Assembly: GCF_001431725.1 (NCBI RefSeq)
Contig: NZ_CP013106.1
Span: 1,178,001-1,242,000, forward strand
Length of the DNA stretch: 64,000 nt
Direction of reading: 5' to 3'
Source: Halomonas huangheensis
Lineage (GTDB): Bacteria > Pseudomonadota > Gammaproteobacteria > Pseudomonadales > Halomonadaceae
Part shown: positions 52,669-61,443 of the stretch, piece by piece
Layout: each line of letters opens with the position of its first letter
Numbering within the stretch: position 1 is the first letter of the stretch
Notes under the pieces: generated by a model
The model's database searches: none
Seen by the model: the letters and a program-made list of their open reading frames with translations, nothing else
Told to the model about the DNA's origin: nothing
Translations under genes and position numbers: made by a program

Positions 52669-54234
52669 ATGACTGATTCCAATCCTGCTGTTGCTGATGG
52701 TACTGGTTCGTCAGCCCATCGTCTGGGCGACCCTATCGTGCTGACGCTCAGCATCGGTTTTATTGTCGCGTTCATAGCCCTTTCGCTGTATGACATCGAC
52801 ATGGTGGCTGGCGGTATCGCCACGGGCTTTGCCTGGACGGCGAAGACAATGGGCAGCTACTTTCAGCTGCTGCTGCTGTTGACCTTCTTCATCGCCATTG
52901 GCGTTGCCGTCAGTCCCAGCGCTTTAGCGCGTATCGGTAAGCTCGATACCCCCGAGCTCAGTACCTTCAAGTGGTTGTCGATGATCATGTGTACGCTGCT
53001 GGCGGGTGGTGGAGTGTTCTTTGCCGCCGGAGAGCCGGTGTATCACTTCATCGTGACGCCACCGGCTTTTTCTACCGAGCCGGGGACTCCTGAAGCTGTT
53101 GCCGGGGCGCTGGCCCAGTCCTTCATGCACTGGGGCTTCCTCGGGTGGGCGGTGCTGGGAACGCTGGCCGCTGTTGCGTTAGCGCATGCGCATTACGACA
53201 AGGGATTACCGCTGCAGCCGCGTACATTGCTGACGCCGGTGTTGGGCGAGCGTCTGATGAAAGGGCCTCTGGGCGGTGTCGTCGATGCGCTGTGTGTGAT
53301 TGCCGTCGTGGCGGGAACCGTGGGGCCGATTGGCTTTCTGGCCACTCAGGTGAGTTTTGGCTTGCATCGCGTGTTTGGTGTCGCTGATGGCTACACCACA
53401 CAGCTGGCGGTGTTGGTCATGTTGGGGCTGATCTATGTCACTTCCGCGGTAAGCGGGATTCATCGCGGTATTCAGCTCTTGAGCCGCTTCAATGTGCTGC
53501 TGGCGTTGGCGATTGCGGCAGTCATCCTTGTGTTTGGGCCGACACTGTTCCTGACCAATGCTTTTTTCCAGGGTTTTGGCACCTATCTAGGCTCTTTCTT
53601 CGAGATGGCCACCATGACGTCGCAGACCGCTCCTGACTGGTGGATGCAGTGGTGGACGGTGTTCTTCTTCGCCTGGTTCATCGGCTATGGCCCTCTGATG
53701 GCGATCTTCGTTGCGCGTATTTCTCGTGGCCGTACCATCCGCCAGGTCATTGTCGCGGTTGCCGTCATGGCTCCGGTGGCGACGGCCATCTGGTTCACAT
53801 TGCTGGGCGGTTCGGGCATCTATCACCAACTGAGCGGTACCTTTGATCTCAGCCAGGCACTGAACAATTTCCAGTTTGATGTCGCGACATTGACCGTTGC
53901 AGAATCTCTGCCCGGTGGATCGGTCATGGTATTGGCGATCCTGCTGCTGACGACTATTTTCGTTGCGACCACCGGTGACTCGATGAGTTATGCGATCTCT
54001 GTGGTCGGTAGCGGTCATGATGATCCAAGCCCAGTGATCAGGGCATTCTGGGGAGTCGCCATGGCCTTGATGGCAGGTATTCTGCTCTATATGGGGGCTG
54101 GTCAGATCAGTGCTCTTCAGCAGTTCATCGTCATCACTGCGATTCCGGTTTCGTTGGTGATGTTGCCGACACTCTGGACCGGACCACGGGCAGCAAGAGC
54201 AATGGCGCGTGAACAGGGACTGGTTGAGGACTGA
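52669..54234 (+). CDS. BCCT-family transporter with atypical substrate-site motifs
   Basis: The 521-aa protein has about twelve membrane helices. BCCT family features are the GEPVYHF segment near residue 123 and MAIFVARISRGRTIRQVI near 345. In betaine carriers the first region has a G-M-G-I-G type motif and the second a Trp-rich box; here they read LLAGGGVFFAAGEPVYHF and VFFFAWFIGYGPLMA. ATG 52669 is the first Met before the conserved part and lacks a clear Shine-Dalgarno; the frame stays open upstream through the microsatellite. The substrate may not be glycine betaine. Confidence 0.82.
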   Translation: MTDSNPAVADGTGSSAHRLGDPIVLTLSIGFIVAFIALSLYDIDMVAGGIATGFAWTAKTMGSYFQLLLLLTFFIAIGVAVSPSALARIGKLDTPELSTFKWLSMIMCTLLAGGGVFFAAGEPVYHFIVTPPAFSTEPGTPEAVAGALAQSFMHWGFLGWAVLGTLAAVALAHAHYDKGLPLQPRTLLTPVLGERLMKGPLGGVVDALCVIAVVAGTVGPIGFLATQVSFGLHRVFGVADGYTTQLAVLVMLGLIYVTSAVSGIHRGIQLLSRFNVLLALAIAAVILVFGPTLFLTNAFFQGFGTYLGSFFEMATMTSQTAPDWWMQWWTVFFFAWFIGYGPLMAIFVARISRGRTIRQVIVAVAVMAPVATAIWFTLLGGSGIYHQLSGTFDLSQALNNFQFDVATLTVAESLPGGSVMVLAILLLTTIFVATTGDSMSYAISVVGSGHDDPSPVIRAFWGVAMALMAGILLYMGAGQISALQQFIVITAIPVSLVMLPTLWTGPRAARAMAREQGLVED

Positions 54235-54352
54235 ACCAGTTTTGGGGCAGACGCCCTGAGTTGATGTTCCTGTTGGTGATTTGTGACTGACCAATACATG
54301 GCCGCGAATCCAAGGTAGACTGCGGCCCTTGATGCACCTTGGAAATCTGCCC

Positions 54353-54892
54353 ATGGCTCTGCAAGCCACTCCCTACAAGATCGAATTGAATCTTTCCGAT
54401 ATGGATCGCAACGTCTATGAGACGTTGCGCTTTACTGTTGCGCGCCACCCATCGGAAACCGAAGAGCGTCTGGCTGTCCGCTTGATTGCCTATGCGCTGT
54501 TTCATCATGAACATCTGGCCTTTGGTCGAGGGTTGTCGGATGTTGATGAACCAGCATTGTGGGAAAAAAGTCTGGATGGCAGAGTCGTGCACTGGATTGA
54601 AGTCGGGCAGCCGGCCAGCGAGCGAATGACCTGGTGTTCGAGGCGTTGCGAGCGTTTCAGCCTGGTGGCTTACGGTAACCTGAGGGTCTGGCAGGACAAG
54701 GAGTTGGCCCCGGTCAGGACCCTGAAGAATATCAATGTGGTCGCGGTTGCGCCGGAAGCCCTCGAAGAACTGGCCCGTGATATGCCTCGTTCCTTGAGTT
54801 GGGCGGTGATGATCAGTGATGGCGAGATGTTCATTTCTGACGAGCGCGGGCAGCACGAAGTGCCTCTGGAATGGCTGGTTGGTGAGCGATAA
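54353..54892 (+). CDS. yaeQ: YaeQ family protein
   Basis: The 179-aa protein has YaeQ hallmarks: MALQATPYKIELNLSDMDRN, TVARHPSETEERLAVRLIAYAL and GLSDVDEPALW. The fold is related to PD-(D/E)XK nucleases. ATG 54353 matches the E. coli start. The cellular role is unclear. Confidence 0.92.
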   Translation: MALQATPYKIELNLSDMDRNVYETLRFTVARHPSETEERLAVRLIAYALFHHEHLAFGRGLSDVDEPALWEKSLDGRVVHWIEVGQPASERMTWCSRRCERFSLVAYGNLRVWQDKELAPVRTLKNINVVAVAPEALEELARDMPRSLSWAVMISDGEMFISDERGQHEVPLEWLVGER

Positions 54893-54924
54893 CGGACATT
54901 CAGACCAATGAAGTGGAGCGCTAT

Positions 54925-55371
54925 ATGGTGAGTGTTACTACTCCTGCATTGTTGTTTCCAGCCATCTCGCTATTGCTGCTGGCCTATACCAATCGCTTCC
55001 TGACGCTGGCATCGCTGATTCGCAAGTTGGCGGAAGCCGAGTCCAGCTTGAGTAAAGAAGCGCGGCTGCGCCAGATCATGCTGCTGCGTCGGCGTATATC
55101 GCTGACCAAGCGCATGCAGGTGGCGGGGGTCTTCAGCTTCCTGTTGTGTACCGTGTCGATGTTTGCCCTGTTCATTTCGCTCAATTGGGTAGGCCTGGTG
55201 TTGTTTGGTATCAGCCTGGTGTCATTGTCGATTTCACTGGTTTTCTCTCTGTGGGAAGTGTTGATCTCGACCAATGCACTCAATGTTCAATTGCAGGACC
55301 TTGAAGGGTATGCGCGAGGCCAGCAGCGCTCGAAACGCCTTGCTGTAGAGGACCATCATGCAGCCGAATGA
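54925..55371 (+). CDS. DUF2721 membrane protein
   Basis: The 148-aa protein starts with a membrane helix (TTPALLFPAISLLLLAYTNRF), then a polar, Arg-rich helix (SLIRKLAEAESSLSKEARLRQIMLLRRRI) and two more membrane helices. This is the DUF2721 pattern. ATG 54925 has GGAG seven bases upstream. Its 3' end overlaps rlmM by 14 bases. Function unknown. Confidence 0.82.
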   Translation: MVSVTTPALLFPAISLLLLAYTNRFLTLASLIRKLAEAESSLSKEARLRQIMLLRRRISLTKRMQVAGVFSFLLCTVSMFALFISLNWVGLVLFGISLVSLSISLVFSLWEVLISTNALNVQLQDLEGYARGQQRSKRLAVEDHHAAE

Positions 55372-56419
55372 ATTGTTGATGTTATGTCGTCCGGGCTTTG
55401 AGCCGGATCTGACGGCAGAGTTGCAGGATCGTATCGAGGCGCTGGGCGAGGTTGCCCACGTCGAGCCTTGGGTAAGCGAGGGGTTGGTACGGGTGATTCT
55501 CGACAGTGATCGACCCGCCAATGAACTGCATCGACAGCTTGGACTCAAGGATCTGGTGTTTGCACGCCAGACCCTCGTGGCCCTTCCGCCATTGCAATTG
55601 TCACGTGAAGATCGTCTGTCGCCGATCATCGATCAGGTAAAGGTCAGCGGCTGGAGCTTCGAGGAAATCTGGCAGGAAACACCGGATACCAACGAAGCCA
55701 AGGCGCTGTCGGGCTTGATGAAGGCGCTGGAGCGTCCGTTGGCCAGTCACCTGAAGAAGCGCGGGGCGCTGCGCCGCAAGGCCGGTGGTCGACGCCTGCA
55801 CCTGGTATGGCGTGATGGCGATCAGGTCCAGTTAGGGATGAGCTTTCCGGGCAATCGCAGCGAGTTTCCGGGCGGTATCCGCCGCTTGCGTTTCCCGCCT
55901 GGCGCGCCGAGTCGCTCGACACTCAAGCTCGAGGAAGCCTGGCATGAGTTTGTTCCCCGTGATCAGTGGCAGGAACGCATTGCCGAAGGCATGCAGGCTG
56001 CGGACCTTGGCGCGGCTCCCGGCGGCTGGACCTGGCAGCTCGTCCATCAGGGGATGAACGTCTATGCCATCGATAATGGTCCCATGGACAGCACGTTGAT
56101 GTCCTCTGGAATGGTTGAGCATCTGCGTGAGGATGGCTTTGTCTGGGAGCCACCGACTCGGCTCGATTGGCTGGTCTGCGATATCGTCGACAAACCAGCG
56201 CGAGTGGTGTCGATGGTCGAACGTTGGCTGGTACAACGTTGGTGTCGTGAGGCGGTATTCAACCTCAAGTTGCCGATGAAGAAACGCTGGGAGGAGGTCG
56301 CCTGGTGTCTCGATGGCCTGAGCGAGCGACTCACTGACGCGGGAGTGAGGGCGGAGATACGTTGTCGTCACCTCTACCATGACCGGGAAGAAGTGACGGT
56401 CCATGTACGGCTTGACTAA
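55358..56419 (+). CDS. rlmM: 23S rRNA 2'-O-ribose methyltransferase RlmM
   Basis: Methylates C2498 (E. coli numbering) of 23S rRNA. An N-terminal THUMP-like region is followed by the Rossmann methyltransferase domain with SAM motif ADLGAAPGGWTWQLV, Asp motif WLVCDIVDKP and catalytic Lys region FNLKLPMKKRW. At 353 aa it has family length. It begins inside the DUF2721 gene. Confidence 0.95.
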   Translation: MQPNELLMLCRPGFEPDLTAELQDRIEALGEVAHVEPWVSEGLVRVILDSDRPANELHRQLGLKDLVFARQTLVALPPLQLSREDRLSPIIDQVKVSGWSFEEIWQETPDTNEAKALSGLMKALERPLASHLKKRGALRRKAGGRRLHLVWRDGDQVQLGMSFPGNRSEFPGGIRRLRFPPGAPSRSTLKLEEAWHEFVPRDQWQERIAEGMQAADLGAAPGGWTWQLVHQGMNVYAIDNGPMDSTLMSSGMVEHLREDGFVWEPPTRLDWLVCDIVDKPARVVSMVERWLVQRWCREAVFNLKLPMKKRWEEVAWCLDGLSERLTDAGVRAEIRCRHLYHDREEVTVHVRLD

Positions 56420-56497
56420 AGCGTTCGCTTGACTGAGAACGTGCCGCTGTCCGGTGAGGTTTTTTACTTTCCGAGCCGTAGTGCCTGACCCTGATGA

Positions 56498-56785
56498 TCA
56501 GTAGGCCGGTTCGTAGATGGTGACCTTTTCCTCTTCTGTCAGCAGTGGCTGAACGCGTTGCATGGCGTGCAATCGCGCGTCACTGTTGTACCATTCCTTC
56601 CAGGCGCGCAGATCGCGCCATTTGGTAATCATCAGGCGACGATCCGAGTGATGCTGCTCAACAAGACTTTCTCCGCCGAAGAAGCCATTGGCCCCCAATG
56701 ATTGGCGCATGGCTTCTCGAGCAGCCTGCTCGTACTCTTCTTCCAGACCAGGCATGATGCGTCGCTCGATGATGATTTTTATCAT
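56498..56785 (-). CDS. Antibiotic biosynthesis monooxygenase (ABM) domain protein
   Basis: The 95-aa ferredoxin-fold protein (MIKIIIERRIMPGLEEEYEQ, SLVEQHHSDRRLMITKWRD, WKEWYNSDAR) belongs to the ABM dimeric alpha-beta barrel superfamily. Whether it acts on quinones, heme or another substrate is unknown. GGAG is eight bases before the ATG and lies in the same few bases as the tusA ribosome-binding site on the other strand. Confidence 0.8.
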   Translation of the reverse strand: MIKIIIERRIMPGLEEEYEQAAREAMRQSLGANGFFGGESLVEQHHSDRRLMITKWRDLRAWKEWYNSDARLHAMQRVQPLLTEEEKVTIYEPAY

Positions 56786-56806
56786 TGCTTCAACTCCGAG
56801 GTACTG

Positions 56807-57061
56807 ATGGTGGATTCTGCCGATACGCTGCCTGCCAGCGACAGGGAACTGGATACGTCCGGACTGTTCTGTCCTGAACCGATCATGCTGATGCATAACG
56901 CGGTTCGCGATATGACATCCGGTCAGGTTTTGATGGTAGTTGCCACTGACCCGGCGACGACGCGTGATGTTCCCAAGTTCTGCCAGTTTCTTGGCCACGA
57001 ACTGTTGAATCACCAGTCTGAAGCGGATGGCACCCACCTGTATTTTATTCGCCTTGGTTGA
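56807..57061 (+). CDS. tusA: Sulfur carrier protein TusA
   Basis: The 84-aa protein carries the TusA/SirA signature ELDTSGLFCPEPIM with sulfur-carrying Cys22, and ends TLHL-type beta strand THLYFIRLG. It passes persulfide sulfur to tRNA thiolation and other pathways. ATG 56807 has GAGG close upstream. Only 21 bases separate it from the divergent ABM gene start. Confidence 0.9.
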   Translation: MVDSADTLPASDRELDTSGLFCPEPIMLMHNAVRDMTSGQVLMVVATDPATTRDVPKFCQFLGHELLNHQSEADGTHLYFIRLG

Positions 57062-57090
57062 TAGGGCTGGATCGATGGACCCATCCGACG

Positions 57091-57125
57091 AAGAGTGGCG
57101 AGGCGCTGGAAGCCCCGCCACTCTT
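57091..57125. terminator. Hairpin between tusA and a hypothetical gene
   Basis: AAGAGTGGCG / CGCCACTCTT with additional inner pairing, bidirectional position. Confidence 0.7.
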
Positions 57126-57192
57126 TGCCACTTCCACACTTCAGTATGGCCTGGCATGCCTTGCGCGTGACAGCTCTGTCGCTGTGAAGGGA

Positions 57193-57903
57193 TCAACTCG
57201 TTTCAGGGGATGAATCAGGCATTACCATCATCGCCAGAGCTTCCAGTGTGGCCGCGTCCTCATTGCGTATGAGGTTGGCGATCTGACGCTGGAAGAAATA
57301 CACCACACGATGACGGCTATGACCGGGGTAGAGACAAGGATCAGTGGCCACGACAGGTACTGACTGGATCTGCTCTTCATCGGCCAGCAGTGCCTCGATG
57401 TTGCCATCACTGTAGAGGCGCCAACCGAAGATCTGCTTGAGCTGCCAGGGGGACTGTTCTTCATCCAGGCACAGGGCATGCGTACCCTGGTGCTCGGGAA
57501 GTGTCTGGATCAGTGTGGTCTCTGCGGTATCTTCGTACTCGAAGTAGGCCGCTGCGTGATGCAACTCCATTTCCTTGTGCTCGGGAGGCCCGTCCAGCAG
57601 CTCTTCGGTTTCCGGATCGCGGTAACCAACAAAATGTCCGTAATCCGGGTCATTGAGTTGCTCGCAAGGAGTCAGCGACTCCATCCACGGAACCAGACCG
57701 ACGATATCGCCATTCTCGCGTAGTCCCCAGGCCAGAATCGGCATGCCGTATAGAGTGTCTGGATCGGATGCCAGGCAATAGACCATCTCCAGCGAGTCCA
57801 GCTCCGGCGACAGCCGCACGAACCGGCGACGCGCCTGCTGGCGTTGGCGCATGGACTCAAGATCAATGACTCTGGCGGAGCGGGGTGACAGTGGGATTCC
57901 CAT
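57193..57903 (-). CDS. Conserved hypothetical protein
   Basis: Not recognised. The 236-aa acidic soluble protein has no signal peptide or membrane helix. It starts MGIPLSPRSARVIDLESMRQ and contains WGLRENGDIVGLVPWMESL and FGWRLYSDGNIEALLADEEQ, suggesting a repeated half (GLRENGDI / RLYSDGNI). Halophile-like excess of Asp and Glu. Same strand as the DUF3080-norM pair 120 bases upstream. The domain type cannot be stated. Confidence 0.7.
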   Translation of the reverse strand: MGIPLSPRSARVIDLESMRQRQQARRRFVRLSPELDSLEMVYCLASDPDTLYGMPILAWGLRENGDIVGLVPWMESLTPCEQLNDPDYGHFVGYRDPETEELLDGPPEHKEMELHHAAAYFEYEDTAETTLIQTLPEHQGTHALCLDEEQSPWQLKQIFGWRLYSDGNIEALLADEEQIQSVPVVATDPCLYPGHSRHRVVYFFQRQIANLIRNEDAATLEALAMMVMPDSSPETS

Positions 57904-58023
57904 GATGTCCCTCCAGCGGCTGCGTGTGTACGGCTCACCTCTCGACCAGCTGGTCGAGTGTCGCGCTCGGCGTCACTACCTTCATCAATAGCACAGACTG
58001 ATGATGCAACGTAAGCCCCGGTG

Positions 58024-59022
58024 TCAGTTGCAGCGTTGGTGAAAAGTGTGGAGCAGCCGCTTGTGATGTTGGTAGGCCCGCTGGAAATGAGGTAGGGGAG
58101 CCTCAGGAGCTTCAATCGAGAGCCATGTACGACGATATTGCTGAAGCGCGGTAGAGGCCGCAATATGGGCGTCCAGCAGTTCATCCATGGTGGTGAACCA
58201 GCGCAGTGACTGGCGCTCCAGATCATCGAGCCACCTGGGTGGGACAGGCAGCGTGGCGCTCGATTGTGTTGAACAGTCTGTGGTGGTTTCCAGTGCTTGA
58301 GAGAGCAAAGCACTGCCTTCATCTAGGCGTGTTGTTGCCAGCATGAGAGTGCGCATCAGTTGTGCACTCAGGGGGCGTGCTCGGAGCTGTTTCAGATGCT
58401 GCTCAAGTTGCGCCGAGTCGGGCTGCCATTGGTGGTCGAACTGGTGGGTGACAGCGTTGAGTAGATAGCGCAGGGCTGGCAATTGTATGGTGACTGCCGA
58501 GAAGTCGCTGGGGTCAAGGGGCGAACTGGCTCGAGAGAAACTACCTGTCCACTCCTCGGAGCCCACCAGCGTGTTGTAGCTGACGATCGGCAGTTCGTGG
58601 GTCTTGAGTGCGGTGAGCCGTTGCAGGCGCTGCAGGTCTTCTTCGGCGAGATCGTTGCTGAGGTCGCTGGTCAGACAGCTGTCCAGTTGCCGCCATAGGG
58701 TCAGTTCGTAGATCCAGCGCTGACTGGGTGGTGCGACTCGGCCAAGCTGGTTGTTGCGTTGGGCAATCAGGTTGATGATGCCGCAGCGGCGCAGGGCATA
58801 GATGTTCAGCATGCCTTCGCGAACATCTGCAGTTTCCTGCAACAACGCGCGGGGCTGTGGGAAGTCGCCGATATTTCCCGGTTGGCGGGGCTTGGGGGCC
58901 GGCTGGTTCAGAGCTTTACCAAGTGTCTCCTGCCAGCCAGCGAGCTCGCTGGCCGACTCGCTGTCACTGCAAGCAGTAAGCCAGCCGGCCAACAACAGCA
59001 CGAGGTAAGCCCGTCGTCTCAT
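58024..59022 (-). CDS. DUF3080 lipoprotein
   Basis: The 332-aa protein starts with a lipoprotein signal (MRRRAYLVLLLAGWLTACSDS, lipobox Cys18) followed by a helical DUF3080-like domain (FPQPRALLQETADVREGMLNIYALRRCGI and IAQRNNQLGRV). Its start overlaps the norM stop by 4 bases, so it is coupled to that gene. Function unknown. Confidence 0.8.
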   Translation of the reverse strand: MRRRAYLVLLLAGWLTACSDSESASELAGWQETLGKALNQPAPKPRQPGNIGDFPQPRALLQETADVREGMLNIYALRRCGIINLIAQRNNQLGRVAPPSQRWIYELTLWRQLDSCLTSDLSNDLAEEDLQRLQRLTALKTHELPIVSYNTLVGSEEWTGSFSRASSPLDPSDFSAVTIQLPALRYLLNAVTHQFDHQWQPDSAQLEQHLKQLRARPLSAQLMRTLMLATTRLDEGSALLSQALETTTDCSTQSSATLPVPPRWLDDLERQSLRWFTTMDELLDAHIAASTALQQYRRTWLSIEAPEAPLPHFQRAYQHHKRLLHTFHQRCN

Positions 59023-60479
59023 GCCTCGCTTTGATGCATCTTGACGATCATGCGTCGGCTGCGGCGGCGCAGGCGTTCACCGAGCAGTACAGCGGCCACT
59101 GTCAAACCTGCTACCAGGCCGATCCAGTAGCCGTGTACGCCCATCGGTGCCAACCAGGAGCCGAGGCCATAGTCACCGAGTAGATGACCGCCACCCAGGC
59201 CCACCAGCCAATAGGCGAGCAGGGTGATCAGCATGATCACTCGGGTGTCCTTGTAACCGCGCAGCGCACCAGCCATGGCGACCTGCAGAGAATCGGATAC
59301 CTGGTAGAGCATTGCCAGACCGATCAGACTGAGAGTCAGTGCCTGCACCTCGAGGTTGTGGGTATAGAGCGCGATCACCGAACTGGCGGTAAACCACAGT
59401 ACGACGCTGTTCAGCACAGCGACGCCAAAGGCGATCAGAATGCCGTTCCAGGCCACCAGTCGGGCGAGGTGGGCGTCACCACGGCCAAGGGTATTTCCGA
59501 CGCGTACGGTGAGTGCCATGCCCAGCGACAATGGCAGCATGAACAGCAGCGAGGTGTAGTTCAGTGCCACCTGGTGTGCGGAAACCACGATCTCGCCCAG
59601 GCTGGCGATAAACAGCGCGATGACGGTAAATAACGTGACCTCGACAAAGATAGCCACACCGATCGGTACCCCGACAAACAGTAGCTCACGGATCACCGCC
59701 ATGTCCGGGAGACTTGGTGATTGCCATAGTTCTATATCGCCGTAGGCCCGGCTGCGTTGGGTATAGAGCATCATGGCTAGACTCATGACCCACATCGCCA
59801 GTGCGGTGGCAATACCACAACCCCAGGCGCCCAGCGCCGGGATGTCTGCGATCAAGGCTGGGGTAGCTGAGCCGAACAGTGTCACCACGGCTTCGCCGCC
59901 ATTGATCAGTAGGTAGTTGCTGGGAATGTTGACGGCTAATCCGATCAGGCTGATCCACAGCGCCGGTCGAGTATGGTTGACCCCATCCGAGAAGGCCCGA
60001 AGGCTGAGGAATATCGCCACGCCGGGCATGCCAAAGGCAACCGCGCCCACATAGGCCTGGGCTTGCTGAGCGACTGCTTCCGGAACCTCCATCCAACGGA
60101 ATACAGGGGCAACGCAGAACCATAGCAGGATGGCTGAGATTACTCCCATGACGACCCCGATCCACAGTGCCTGGTGAACATTGGGACGAATCTGTTGACG
60201 ACGGTTACCGCCCAGCAGATGCGCCACGATCGGCGTCAGACCCATCAATGTTCCGGTCATGAACAGCATCAATGGCATCCATAGGCTGGCTCCTACGGAT
60301 ACCGCAGCAAGGTCGGTCGCGCTATGGCGTCCGGTCATCATGATATCGACGACACTCATGCCTGCCTGGGCCAATTGCGCGCCGCAGATGGGAAGGGCCA
60401 GGCGGATCAGCGGCCCGCTTTCGCGGCGGCTGGTGGACAGAAGGTCCGTGGGTAGAACACGCACTGCGATATGCTCCAT
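59019..60479 (-). CDS. norM: MATE-family multidrug efflux transporter
   Basis: A twelve-helix MATE protein (LIRLALPICGAQLAQAGMSVVDIMMTG at the start; NYLLINGGEA; GMALTVRVGNTLGRGDAHLAR in the second half), probably Na+ or H+ coupled. ATG 60479 (MEHIAVRVLPTDLL) is chosen, giving 486 aa; the start is not certain. Divergent from epmC. Confidence 0.88.
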   Translation of the reverse strand: MEHIAVRVLPTDLLSTSRRESGPLIRLALPICGAQLAQAGMSVVDIMMTGRHSATDLAAVSVGASLWMPLMLFMTGTLMGLTPIVAHLLGGNRRQQIRPNVHQALWIGVVMGVISAILLWFCVAPVFRWMEVPEAVAQQAQAYVGAVAFGMPGVAIFLSLRAFSDGVNHTRPALWISLIGLAVNIPSNYLLINGGEAVVTLFGSATPALIADIPALGAWGCGIATALAMWVMSLAMMLYTQRSRAYGDIELWQSPSLPDMAVIRELLFVGVPIGVAIFVEVTLFTVIALFIASLGEIVVSAHQVALNYTSLLFMLPLSLGMALTVRVGNTLGRGDAHLARLVAWNGILIAFGVAVLNSVVLWFTASSVIALYTHNLEVQALTLSLIGLAMLYQVSDSLQVAMAGALRGYKDTRVIMLITLLAYWLVGLGGGHLLGDYGLGSWLAPMGVHGYWIGLVAGLTVAAVLLGERLRRRSRRMIVKMHQSEA

Positions 60480-60749
60480 GCAGAGTCGGACGGGCGTCTT
60501 GCCCGCAGGAAGTAACCTCAATCGGTCGTGCTGAAAAAGGCTGATTGAAGTGTATCAATGTTGCACAAGTTTGGCGCAGCCAGATGCGCCAGTGGAGTGC
60601 ACTTCATTTCGGTACTGACGGCCCCTGGGTCCCGGACCCTGGCCAGGCATCATGATCTGGTCGGCTGGTGTACACTGTGGCGGCTGTTTGCGAGCGAACG
60701 GACAGCCCCGCTTTTTTCGATGCAACGACTGATGCAACAAATCATGCCC

Positions 60750-61370
60750 ATGTCATATCCTGATCCGGAAAGCACTCCCCAGAGCACCGAATACCAGTTG
60801 CAGGACATCATTGCCCTGTTTGACGGACTCTTTGCCGAGACCTTCAACACCCGCCTGGTACGCGGTGGTGATGAGCCATTGTATGTACCGGCCGGTAACG
60901 GTTGTGACTGGCACCAGGTGATCTTCGCCCGTGGCTTCTATACCAGTGCGTTGCATGAGATCAGCCACTGGTGCATCGCCGGTGAGCGGCGCCGCTTACT
61001 GGAGGATTATGGGTACTGGTATATTCCGGATGGCCGCGATGCAGAGCAGCAGCATGCTTTCGAGAAGGTTGAGATCGCGCCACAGGCCCTGGAACTGTTG
61101 TTCAGCAGGGCCTGTGGGATTCGCTTCAACGTCAGTGTAGATAACCTCGGCGAGGTGGACGTCGACCGTGAAGTCTTTGAAGCTCGGGTCGCAGAGCGCG
61201 CAATGCGCTATCTGAGTGATGGACTACCGTTGCGGGCTGCGGCTCTTGAGCTGACGTTGCGAGCCTTTTACCAGCAACGGCTGTCATTGAGTGACGCGCT
61301 GACGATAGGGCGTGGGCATCTTGTGGTGGGGATGCCGATGGCGAGCCGGGAAGTGCCCCAGCCCGCTTGA
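60750..61370 (+). CDS. epmC: Elongation factor P hydroxylase
   Basis: Hydroxylates the modified lysine of EF-P. YfcM/EpmC signatures are FNTRLVRGGDEPLYVPA, HQVIFARGFYTSALHEISHWCIAGERRR and DYGYWYIPDGRDAEQQHAFEKVE. ATG 60750 (MSYPDPESTPQSTEYQL) gives 206 aa, near family length; the frame is open from 60558 and a start at 60744 is also possible. epmA and epmB are not in the window. Confidence 0.9.
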   Translation: MSYPDPESTPQSTEYQLQDIIALFDGLFAETFNTRLVRGGDEPLYVPAGNGCDWHQVIFARGFYTSALHEISHWCIAGERRRLLEDYGYWYIPDGRDAEQQHAFEKVEIAPQALELLFSRACGIRFNVSVDNLGEVDVDREVFEARVAERAMRYLSDGLPLRAAALELTLRAFYQQRLSLSDALTIGRGHLVVGMPMASREVPQPA

Positions 61371-61443
61371 GGAAGGTATCTGCTGCATTCGGTATTTGCC
61401 GAAGCGCGTACCTGCTGAAGGTGAGTAGCTGTTGAAGTCCGAA

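Noticed and set aside
60558..60749. Long N-terminal extension of EpmC
   Set aside because: Known EpmC proteins are about 180-200 aa, and the extension contains a hairpin (TGGCGCA/TGCGCCA) and no conserved residues.
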